Notes under the pieces: generated by a model
The model's database searches: none
Told to the model about the DNA's origin: nothing
What the model saw: the letters and a program-made list of their open reading frames with translations, nothing else
Shown here: piece by piece, positions 1 to 6,948 of the stretch
How the letters are laid out: each line of letters begins with the position of its first letter
Numbering within the stretch: the stretch's first letter is position 1
Position numbers and translations under genes: made by a program
NCBI GenBank assembly: GCA_031380225.1
Contig: JANNFX010000033.1
Span: 1-13,321, forward strand
Origin: JANNFX01 sp031380225
GTDB lineage: Bacteria; Pseudomonadota; Alphaproteobacteria; Rhizobiales; Hyphomicrobiaceae
Length of the DNA stretch: 13,321 nt
Direction: 5' to 3'

Positions 1-43
1 GGATCCCTCCTCCCCCGGCGCCATCCTGCCCCTCGCTCCGCAC

Positions 44-74
44 TCCCCCGGCGGACCGGGGGGCTATTTTTTTT
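44..74 (+). terminator. Rho-independent terminator of an upstream gene outside the window
   Basis: A GC-only 7-bp stem, CCCCCGG (45-51) and CCGGGGG (56-62), closes a CGGA tetraloop. A T-G wobble (44/63) adds one pair. Eight uninterrupted T's follow at 67-74. The orientation fits a plus-strand gene ending before or at the window start. The same hairpin has no T-run on the minus strand, so it should act in one direction. It separates the EPS genes from whatever lies upstream. Confidence 0.85.
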
Positions 75-250
75 GTCTCAATCGCGAACTGCCCCGATGA
101 CTAAGTTCGAGTTAACGGGCGTCTTGATCCCGGCCAAAAGCCCGCAATCGTGGCGGCTCAACCCGACATAGCAAACGCGCTATTTACCGGATCGTGACGC
201 CAATACCGGAGACTGCGGTTTAGGATTTCCGCGCCGAACGAGGCCTCTCC
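75..250 (+). other. Leader region of the EPS module, no confident promoter
   Basis: This 176-nt stretch must carry the promoter of the first EPS gene, because a terminator lies just upstream. I see no convincing -35/-10 pair. A TTGATC at 124-129 has no good -10 partner. A small inverted repeat, ATAGC-N6-GCTAT, lies around 168-183. A purine-rich GAACGAGG at 236-243 sits 7 nt before the ATG at 251 and is a plausible ribosome binding site. I recognise no coding sequence in bases 1-250. Confidence 0.4.
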
Positions 251-1780
251 ATGCCGACCGAGCCGAATACCATCCAACGCGATGTGATGAACCCGCGTGC
301 CTTTGGGTTGTCGGCGATCGCCAGTGCCGGCTGGCCGATCGCCGGCTGGCTTGACCGGCTGATGAGTGACAAGCGGCTCAGTGTTTCACGGCCGAAGGTG
401 ATCTTTTCCGCTAGTCTGATCGACGCCGCGCTGATTGTGCTGGCCGGTCTCGCCGCCGACGCCCTCACAGGCCAAGCGGCAGACATGACGACGACAACCG
501 CAGTGCTTCGGCTGTTGATTGTTGCCGGCGTTGCCACCAGCCTCATGCGGAGAAATTGGGCCTACACCATCCCGTCGTTGCGCAGCACCGTCGTCCAGTG
601 GCGCAAGCTGTTCAAGGCTTTGTCGATCACATTCTTGGTGCTGCCCGGTGCGGCATTCCTCGTTCAAGTGCCGCTGTTCACACCGGCTGGTGCCATCATT
701 TGGTACTATCTTGCTGGTGTCGCCACGATGGTCTCGCGGCTCGGTGTCAGCAAGGTCATCGAGTATTGGACCAATGCCGGACGCCTCGTGCGCCGTACCG
801 TCATCGTCGGCGGTGGCGCGGACGCGGAAGCCGCGATCTCGGCGCTGCAGGCCAGCGGTACCAATCATTTGCAGATCCTCGGCGTCTTCGATGATCGTGA
901 CGACGACCGTTCGTCGGATAGCCTGGCCGGCATTCCAAAACTCGGTAACTTCGAGCAGCTGTCAGCATTTTGCCGTAACGCTGGCGTAGACATGCTGATC
1001 GTCACTGTGCCGTCAGCGGCCGAAGACCGGCTGCTGCAAATCATCCGCAAGCTTTTTGCGCTGCAGGTCGATATCCGCATTTCAGCATTGTCGTCGAAGC
1101 TGCGCCTCAACGCCCGCGCCTATACTTATATTGGCAACGTGCCGATGCTGGCCGTGATGGACCGGCCGCTGACGGACTGGGATCGCGCTATCAAAAACAT
1201 TGAAGACCGCGTGATCGGCGCGCTGCTGATATTCGCCTTGTCGCCGTTCATGGCGTTGACAGCACTTGCCGTTCGCCTCGACAGCAAGGGCCCGGTTTTG
1301 TTCAAGCAGAAGCGGTTCGGCTTCAACAACGAGCTGATCGAGATCTATAAGTTCCGCTCGATGTATGTTGACCAGTCGGACGCGACCGCGAGCAAACTTG
1401 TGACCAAGGATGACTCGCGCGTGACACCTATTGGCCGCATCATCCGCAAGACCAGCCTCGATGAACTGCCGCAATTGTTCAACGTGCTCAAAGGCGAGAT
1501 GTCTCTCGTTGGCCCACGTCCGCACGCCACCGCCGCTAAAGCTGAAAGCGACCTCTACCAGTCGGTCGTCGATGGCTATTATGCCCGCCATCGCATGAAG
1601 CCTGGCGTCACCGGTTGGGCGCAGGTCAATGGCTGGCGCGGGGAAACTGATACACATGAGAAAATCCAACGCCGCGTCGAACTTGATCTTGCCTACATTG
1701 ATAAGTGGTCTGTGGCCTTCGATCTCTATATTCTGGCGTTGACACCGTTCGCACTGCTGAACAGCAAGAATGCATACTGA
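251..1780 (+). CDS. Polyisoprenyl-phosphate sugar-1-phosphate transferase (EPS-initiating, WcaJ/ExoY type)
   Basis: This 509-aa protein should transfer a hexose-1-phosphate from a UDP-sugar to undecaprenyl phosphate at the inner membrane, the first committed step of exopolysaccharide repeat-unit synthesis. The N-terminal third has four hydrophobic segments (about 55-165). A Rossmann-like CoA_binding_3 region follows, with VIVGGG near 185. A further hydrophobic, proline-containing helix near 325-345 precedes the catalytic Bac_transf domain. Diagnostic motifs are FKQKRFG (351-357), KFRSM, DELPQLFNVLKGEMSLVGPRPH (404-425) and PGVTGWAQVNGWRGET. Length and architecture match the long WcaJ/PssY-type enzymes rather than short ExoY. 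The ATG at 251 has GAACGAGG 7 nt upstream. The next gene overlaps the 3' end by 11 nt. Family assignment is firm; the sugar (glucose or galactose) cannot be read from sequence. Confidence 0.93.
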   Translation: MPTEPNTIQRDVMNPRAFGLSAIASAGWPIAGWLDRLMSDKRLSVSRPKVIFSASLIDAALIVLAGLAADALTGQAADMTTTTAVLRLLIVAGVATSLMRRNWAYTIPSLRSTVVQWRKLFKALSITFLVLPGAAFLVQVPLFTPAGAIIWYYLAGVATMVSRLGVSKVIEYWTNAGRLVRRTVIVGGGADAEAAISALQASGTNHLQILGVFDDRDDDRSSDSLAGIPKLGNFEQLSAFCRNAGVDMLIVTVPSAAEDRLLQIIRKLFALQVDIRISALSSKLRLNARAYTYIGNVPMLAVMDRPLTDWDRAIKNIEDRVIGALLIFALSPFMALTALAVRLDSKGPVLFKQKRFGFNNELIEIYKFRSMYVDQSDATASKLVTKDDSRVTPIGRIIRKTSLDELPQLFNVLKGEMSLVGPRPHATAAKAESDLYQSVVDGYYARHRMKPGVTGWAQVNGWRGETDTHEKIQRRVELDLAYIDKWSVAFDLYILALTPFALLNSKNAY

Positions 1781-3023
1781 CGCGACACTCGGCTCACGGG
1801 GCCCCACGCTATTCGGTTTCTCCACGGCCAGCGTTGCCGCGGCGCTGGTGGCGTTTGCGCTTTGCCTAAGCTCTGTCGTGTTTTCCGAACCCGCGCCCGC
1901 CGACGTGGTAATGATGGGCGTCATTCTTGGCGTGCCTATACTCGGAGCGGTGCGCTTTGGTTCGTTCTCGAAGTTGCAATTGGCGCTTTGGTTTGTCGTC
2001 GTCGGCCTCGGCATACTGGCGACGCCGATGTCAACTGTGGTGCCGGCGGCGATCGTTCATCAGCTGGTGACGTTGTTTTTGGCCGTTGGCGCATTTGTGA
2101 TCGCTGGCTACATTTCAGATGATCCATTGCCACGATTTCGGATGATCATCTGGTGTTACGTCATCGGCGTTTGTATGGCGTCGGTGGCGGCTATCATCGG
2201 CTATTTCGATATTATCCCAGGCTTCGAAGACCTGTTCACAAACTACGGCCGCGCGCGCGGCACCTTCAAGGATCCGAACGTTCTCGGCGCCGCATTGGGA
2301 CCCGCAATTGTATTTGCGGCCTGGATGACGCTCCGAGAACGAGCATTGCGAATGTTTATTTCAGCACTATTGTTCGCAATTCTCGGTGTGACTTTGCTCA
2401 TCACATTCTCGCGCGGCGCCTGGGCGTCGACGGCATTCTCACTCCTCGTGCTGGTCTGGGTATCGCTGGTCCGCACGCGGCGGCGGGCAGATTTTCAACG
2501 CTTTGCGATCGTCTCAGTTGTTGGCATATCGGCCATCATTGGCGCACTCGCCTTGGCACTCCAAAACGAAGAAGTCGCCAAACTGATGGAGCAGCGTGCA
2601 TCCCTGGACCAAAGTTATGACCTCGGTCCTGACGGGCGCTTTGGTGGCCAAGAAAAGGCCAAGAAGCTGATCCTCGAAAATCCGTTCGGCATCGGCACGC
2701 ACACCTTCCGCAAGACCTATCACCATGAAGAGGTGCACAACGTCTATATGTCGATGTTCTTGAATGCTGGCTGGCTCGGCGGGTTAGTTTACATCATCTC
2801 CGTCATTTCGACGTTGTTCGCCGGGATGCGCGGCAGTTTCCAAATGACGGCACTTCAAGGACCGTTCCTGATCGCGACCGCGGCCTTTGCTGGCCTCGTG
2901 TTTGAGGGCTTCGTGATCGATAGCGACCACTGGCGCCATTTCTTCATTGTCATGGGCTGCATCTGGGGCCTCGCTGACGCCACGGTTCCCAGTATCGATA
3001 ACCGCCGGCGCCGGCCGGTATAG
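1770..3023 (+). CDS. O-antigen polymerase/ligase-family membrane protein (Wzy_C type)
   Basis: This 417-aa polytopic inner-membrane protein has about 10-12 hydrophobic segments. It carries the signature features of the Wzy/WaaL family. One is a GTFKDPNVLG segment near 164-173, like the GTF-NPN-LG motif of the family. The other is a large hydrophilic periplasmic loop (about 268-325) ending in G-G-THTF and HNVY (H323-N324-V325-Y326), then NAGWLGG. In this setting the likely role is Wzy-type polymerisation of lipid-linked repeat units on the periplasmic side. A ligase role cannot be excluded because the families share the same domain. The start overlaps the upstream stop by 11 nt, which implies translational coupling with the initiating transferase. 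The N-terminus before the first membrane helix is short, about 12 residues. Confidence 0.85.
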   Translation: MHTDATLGSRGPTLFGFSTASVAAALVAFALCLSSVVFSEPAPADVVMMGVILGVPILGAVRFGSFSKLQLALWFVVVGLGILATPMSTVVPAAIVHQLVTLFLAVGAFVIAGYISDDPLPRFRMIIWCYVIGVCMASVAAIIGYFDIIPGFEDLFTNYGRARGTFKDPNVLGAALGPAIVFAAWMTLRERALRMFISALLFAILGVTLLITFSRGAWASTAFSLLVLVWVSLVRTRRRADFQRFAIVSVVGISAIIGALALALQNEEVAKLMEQRASLDQSYDLGPDGRFGGQEKAKKLILENPFGIGTHTFRKTYHHEEVHNVYMSMFLNAGWLGGLVYIISVISTLFAGMRGSFQMTALQGPFLIATAAFAGLVFEGFVIDSDHWRHFFIVMGCIWGLADATVPSIDNRRRRPV

Positions 3024-3029
3024 GGCCGC

Positions 3030-3066
3030 TTTCGATACGCCTGTTTGCGATATACTAACCATATCG
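3030..3066 (+). promoter_or_regulatory. Candidate internal promoter with overlapping inverted repeat
   Basis: A good -10 hexamer, TATACT (3051-3056), lies in the 156-nt gap between the polymerase and deacetylase genes. The -35 is weak (TTTCGA, 3030-3035, 15-nt spacer). A perfect 6-bp inverted repeat, CGATAT (3048-3053) and ATATCG (3061-3066) with a 7-nt spacer, overlaps this -10, where a regulator would block transcription. The direct repeat TAAAGTG occurs just downstream at 3080-3086 and 3096-3102. All of this is inference from motifs. Confidence 0.35.
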
Positions 3067-3165
3067 TAGCCTAGGCGGTTAAAGTGCCGATAACCTAAAG
3101 TGTTGGCAACCAGCCCGCCTTTAGGATGTGAGCGAAGTGGGGACCGGTCACCGTGTTTGACTGTC

Positions 3166-3182
3166 GGAGATGACGTGCGTTG
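3166..3182 (+). promoter_or_regulatory. Ribosome binding site fixing a TTG start
   Basis: GGAGA (3166-3170) is followed by a 9-nt spacer and TTG at 3180-3182. An in-frame TGA at 3171-3173 prevents any earlier start. The next in-frame ATG, at about 3246, has no comparable Shine-Dalgarno sequence. The TTG is therefore the best start for the deacetylase gene. Confidence 0.6.
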
Positions 3183-4280
3183 AGCGCATACGAAACAGCA
3201 TTGCGGCTAGGCCTCGAAGCCGTCCACCTGACAGGCTTTGACAGGATGGCCAAGCGCGTTCTCGAACGCCGCGGCGTAATCTTTGCGCTGCATCGCGTCA
3301 AGCCTGCAGATACCCGTGGGTTCGCACCCAACCGGATCCTTGAAGTCACGCCAGAGTTCCTCGATCAAACCATCACGACTGTGAGGAAGCAGGGCTTCGA
3401 CATCGTCTCTATGGATGAGGCCGCATCGCGTCTGGCAACTGGCATCGGCGAACGATTTGCTTGTTTCACACTCGATGATGCCTACAGAGACAACCAAGAC
3501 TACGCGCTTCCCGTTTTCCAAAAACACAATGTTCCATTCATCATCTATGTGCCCGAGGACTTCGCTGATGGCCAGGGCGAATTGTGGTGGGTTGAACTTG
3601 AATTGCTGGTCGAACGCTTGGATCAGATTTCGTCATCGGAATTGTGGCCCGCTGGAATACTGTCATGCCGTACCGTTGCGGAAAAGCGCGCAGCATTCAA
3701 GTCGATCTACTGGCGCTTGCGCCGGATGGACGAAGCTGACACACGCGCGATCATCCGCAAGGCGTGCAGCGATGCAGGCATCGACGTCACCCGGCTGTGT
3801 GCTGAGTTGATCATGGACTGGAATGAACTGCGGGAGCTTTCTAAACACCCGTTGGCAACATTTGGAGCGCATACCGTTAGCCACTACGCGCTCGGCAAAC
3901 TCGTTGAAGATAAAGCTAGCCGGGAAATCACCCAATCAAAGGACCGGATCGAAAAGGAGTTGGCGATCGGCTGCCGCCATTTTTGCTATCCCTATGGAGA
4001 CGCAGCGAGTGCGGGCGAGCGAGAGTTCGAATTAGCGGCCGCTGCTGGTTTCACCAGTGCTGTGACGATGCGCAAAGGCCTGCTGCAAGCCGGCCACGCC
4101 AATCAGATGATGGGTCTGCCGCGTTGCTCTTTAAACGGCGAATTCCAAAGCCAACGTTACGTCGAAGCCCTCTTAAGCGGCGCACCGTTCCTGCTTTGGA
4201 AGCTGCTGCGCGGCGATCGTACGCTTTCGCAGTACCGCAACCCTAACCGTAAACTTGCCCTGACTGCGGGGCCGCAATGA
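3180..4280 (+). CDS. Polysaccharide deacetylase (NodB homology domain, CE4 type)
   Basis: This 366-aa protein is expected to remove N- or O-acetyl groups from a polysaccharide or its lipid-linked intermediate, using a divalent metal. Motif 1 is TLDDA, with D99 as predicted base and D100 as metal ligand. Motif 2 is H231-T-V-S-H235, the metal-binding histidines. Motif 3 is the F-Y-PYG type at 268-273. There is no obvious signal peptide, so it may act in the cytoplasm or at the inner face of the membrane. About 130 residues separate motifs 1 and 2, much more than in minimal NodB domains. The insert contains an acidic/tryptophan segment near WWVELEL and a helical, arginine-rich stretch. It starts at TTG and ends in an ATGA overlap with the flippase fusion gene, so the two are translationally coupled. 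The substrate is unknown. Confidence 0.88.
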   Translation: MSAYETALRLGLEAVHLTGFDRMAKRVLERRGVIFALHRVKPADTRGFAPNRILEVTPEFLDQTITTVRKQGFDIVSMDEAASRLATGIGERFACFTLDDAYRDNQDYALPVFQKHNVPFIIYVPEDFADGQGELWWVELELLVERLDQISSSELWPAGILSCRTVAEKRAAFKSIYWRLRRMDEADTRAIIRKACSDAGIDVTRLCAELIMDWNELRELSKHPLATFGAHTVSHYALGKLVEDKASREITQSKDRIEKELAIGCRHFCYPYGDAASAGEREFELAAAAGFTSAVTMRKGLLQAGHANQMMGLPRCSLNGEFQSQRYVEALLSGAPFLLWKLLRGDRTLSQYRNPNRKLALTAGPQ

Positions 4281-6847
4281 GTGTGCTGCCGAGCGCGCCG
4301 GATCACGGCTGGGACAGCCTGAAGTCAGCACTTCAAGCCCAATTCGCTGGCGCGTTGGCCGCCGGCGACGTGCGCCGCAACGCGCTCGCCGTGTTTGCGA
4401 TCCGGGTCGCCAGCGCTGGACTGCTTTTCTTGTCGCAAATCGTTCTTGCGCGTTGGATCGGTGCTGCCAACTACGGCACCTATGTCGCGTTATGGTCAAT
4501 GGTCTTAGTGCTTGGCGGATTATCTCACTGCGGGCTTGGCGTCGCCATGATGCGACTCGTGCCCGAATATTTGGCCTCCCACAAGTTTGACCTGGCACGC
4601 GGGATCTTGAGCGGTGGCCGCTTATTGGCTTTTGCCGGCGGATTGATCAGCGCGATCACCGGCGGGCTGATATTTTGGCTTTTGATACCAGGTCTGTCGT
4701 CAGAGACGTTGGTCGCAATCACATTGGCTTTGGTCTGTGTGCCCATGTTTGCACTGACCGAAGCCCAAGACGGGCTTGGCCGCGGACAGAGCTGGACGCT
4801 AGCAGGGGTGACGCCACCATACATTTTGCGGCCGTTGCTTGTGCTCGCCTTCTCGGGCGTGGCTTATTTAGCCGATTTACCGGCGACCGCCGTTACAGCA
4901 ATTGGTGCGGCAGCACTGGCGACGTCTATTACCGCAATCACTCAGACGGTCCTTATTGGACGCCGCATTTCCGAAACTGTCCCAGGCGGTTCGTCAACAT
5001 TCGAATTCATGGATTGGTTCAAAGTCTCATTGCCATTGCTGGCGGTGGCTGGATCGGAACTCATTCTGCAAAACGCCGATGTGCTGTTGCTCAACCTATT
5101 GCGATCGCCTGATGAAGTCGGCGTCTACTACGCTGCCGCCAAAACGACGACACTTGCACTCTTCGTGCACTATGCGATTGGCAGCGCCTATGCGGGGCGA
5201 TTCGCAGAAGCCGGCGTGCGAAAAGATCAAACCGAATTAAATCGCTTAGCTCGCGAAGCCGTGAACTGGACGTTCTGGCCTTCGCTCCTCGTCACTGCAT
5301 CTGTGCTGCTCGCTGGTCCGTATCTGTTAGAGCTGTTTGGACCGGAATTCACCAACGCCTATCCGGCCATGTTTATCATGTCGGCCGGACTGATGGCCCG
5401 CGCCGCAACTGGTCCATCTGAGTTCATTCTCAATATGCTTGGCCGCCAGTCCGATTGCGCGCGTTCGTTCATGATTGCCGCTGCGCTGTCGATCATTCTC
5501 AATCTGCTGCTCATCCCACCGTATGGAATGCATGGCGCGGCGACTGCTTCAGCAATTGCGTTTGCCACAGCGGCATTTCTGAATTGGCGCACGGCCAGGC
5601 GCGAACTCGGCATTAATTTGTTTATTTTCGCAAATGATCATACCGGCGCTATCTCACCTTTCGTGCCGGCTGCGGCGGCCACCTCCACACCAGATTTGAC
5701 GTATTCGATTGTTCGCGACCTTGACGGCTTTCAGCTCCTAAAAGACGAGTGGACGGATCTCCACACGCGTTCCGGCACGGGTGCTCAAGTGTTTTTGAGC
5801 TATGATTGGAACCACAATTGGATTGAGACATATCACGCTCGCCACGCCCATCCGCTCGGTGAGGAACTCGCCATCATCGTTGGCCGCCGCAATGGCCGCG
5901 TTGTGATGATCTGGCCGCTATTGCGCCAGCGCATGGTCGGACTTTCGTATCTGTCGTGGATCGGCCACCCAGTCACGCAGTATTGCGATATTCTGGCAGA
6001 CGTTAGCGCCCGGACACCAGACGTTCTGGCTGAATGCTGGCAAACGATTAAAGGCAGTCTGGCACCCGACGTGGTCGCACTGCGCAAAGTTCGAGCCGAT
6101 GCTGTGATCGCGCCGTTACTGCCAAGCATTGGTGGCTTAACGACGCTGACGTCGGCCGCCCCATATGTGGATTTCGATAACGCGACCGGGTTTGCGGAGT
6201 TTGAACTACGCTATACTGGAAAGTCCCGGAAAAACCGCCGCCGTTTGCGCCGCCGCCTAGATGAACAAGGCACTATTGAGTTCGTCCATCTCGACGGCGG
6301 CAGCGCCGCAGCAGATCTCGCAAACCAGGCCATCAAGCTCAAACGATCATGGATTGATGCGCGTGGCCTGATTTCGCCGGCATTGCATGATCCACGCATG
6401 GAAACATTTTTTACTGAGTTTTGCAAATCCAGAAACGGCCTTGTATCGGCGCTCACACTCAACGGAAAACCGATTGCCATCATGGTATCTATTGTTGGCC
6501 GTTCTCGCATCGCCGGCCACGTATTCGCGTATGACATTGCACATGAAAGGAGCGGCGCTGGCGTGCTGTTGCTTGAGGACTGCCTTCGCCATGCAATAGA
6601 CCGCGGCATGGCAACGTTCGATCTCTTGGCACCCGGAGATGCTTATAAATTCGATTGGTGCGAAGATGCCGTCGAAGTGAACGATTGGGCGGTGCCAGTA
6701 TCGGTGCGCGGCCGTATTTACACCCGGCTTTACTTGAGCGGTGCCCGCGAGCAGATGAAACGCGCGGCCGCACGGTTGCCGTCGCGCTGGCGCCGTAACT
6801 TGTCCCTCAGACTTGCCGACGTTGAAGACGTTCGCGCTCCGCGATAA
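4277..6847 (+). CDS. Fused Wzx-type polysaccharide flippase and CelD/BcsL-type GNAT acyltransferase
   Basis: This is one uninterrupted 856-aa reading frame with two parts. Residues about 35-455 form a 12-14-helix oligosaccharide flippase of the MOP/Wzx type, including ARWIGAANYGTY near the first helix, YYAAAKT, and the late LLLIPPYGMHGAATASAIAF segment. This half would flip the lipid-linked repeat unit across the inner membrane. After a soluble linker (about 456-475), residues about 475-835 form an Acetyltransf_6 (CelD/BcsL) domain. It has a basic KSRKNRRRLRRRL segment near 648-660 and the ERSGAGVLLLEDCLRHAIDRG / FDLLAPGDAYKFDW acyl-CoA-binding and active-site region near 757-795. The family usually N- or O-acylates sugars. 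The start codon overlaps the deacetylase stop (ATGA). No frameshift or internal stop marks the junction. Domain identity is firm, while physical fusion of these functions appears uncommon and its purpose is inferred. Confidence 0.85.
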   Translation: MSVLPSAPDHGWDSLKSALQAQFAGALAAGDVRRNALAVFAIRVASAGLLFLSQIVLARWIGAANYGTYVALWSMVLVLGGLSHCGLGVAMMRLVPEYLASHKFDLARGILSGGRLLAFAGGLISAITGGLIFWLLIPGLSSETLVAITLALVCVPMFALTEAQDGLGRGQSWTLAGVTPPYILRPLLVLAFSGVAYLADLPATAVTAIGAAALATSITAITQTVLIGRRISETVPGGSSTFEFMDWFKVSLPLLAVAGSELILQNADVLLLNLLRSPDEVGVYYAAAKTTTLALFVHYAIGSAYAGRFAEAGVRKDQTELNRLAREAVNWTFWPSLLVTASVLLAGPYLLELFGPEFTNAYPAMFIMSAGLMARAATGPSEFILNMLGRQSDCARSFMIAAALSIILNLLLIPPYGMHGAATASAIAFATAAFLNWRTARRELGINLFIFANDHTGAISPFVPAAAATSTPDLTYSIVRDLDGFQLLKDEWTDLHTRSGTGAQVFLSYDWNHNWIETYHARHAHPLGEELAIIVGRRNGRVVMIWPLLRQRMVGLSYLSWIGHPVTQYCDILADVSARTPDVLAECWQTIKGSLAPDVVALRKVRADAVIAPLLPSIGGLTTLTSAAPYVDFDNATGFAEFELRYTGKSRKNRRRLRRRLDEQGTIEFVHLDGGSAAADLANQAIKLKRSWIDARGLISPALHDPRMETFFTEFCKSRNGLVSALTLNGKPIAIMVSIVGRSRIAGHVFAYDIAHERSGAGVLLLEDCLRHAIDRGMATFDLLAPGDAYKFDWCEDAVEVNDWAVPVSVRGRIYTRLYLSGAREQMKRAAARLPSRWRRNLSLRLADVEDVRAPR

Positions 6848-6948
6848 ACCAGCATACTGGTGCTGACAGTCCGGACAGCAATCGCGCTCTAGCGTTAGCG
6901 GCTACTCGCTGGTATGCCGCTGCAGGATCCGCTTCAGCAGAGAGTATC

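Noticed and set aside
1..6. BamHI-type site GGATCC at the exact window start
   Set aside because: A six-base match is easily chance, and no vector-like sequence follows.
155..280. PleD second receiver lacking the phosphoacceptor as a sign of decay
   Set aside because: These residue positions (155-280 of the protein encoded at 10719-12089) form the adaptor domain, which is known to lack phosphorylation in PleD. S205 is therefore expected.
1082..2014. 310-aa minus-strand open frame under the EPS genes
   Set aside because: It is antisense to two strongly supported genes with clear motifs and is a frame shadow of GC-rich coding sequence.
5640..5720. Possible frameshift or misassembly joining flippase and acyltransferase
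   Set aside because: The reading frame is continuous through the linker, with normal codon use and no internal stop. Assembly error cannot be excluded without reads, but nothing here suggests it.
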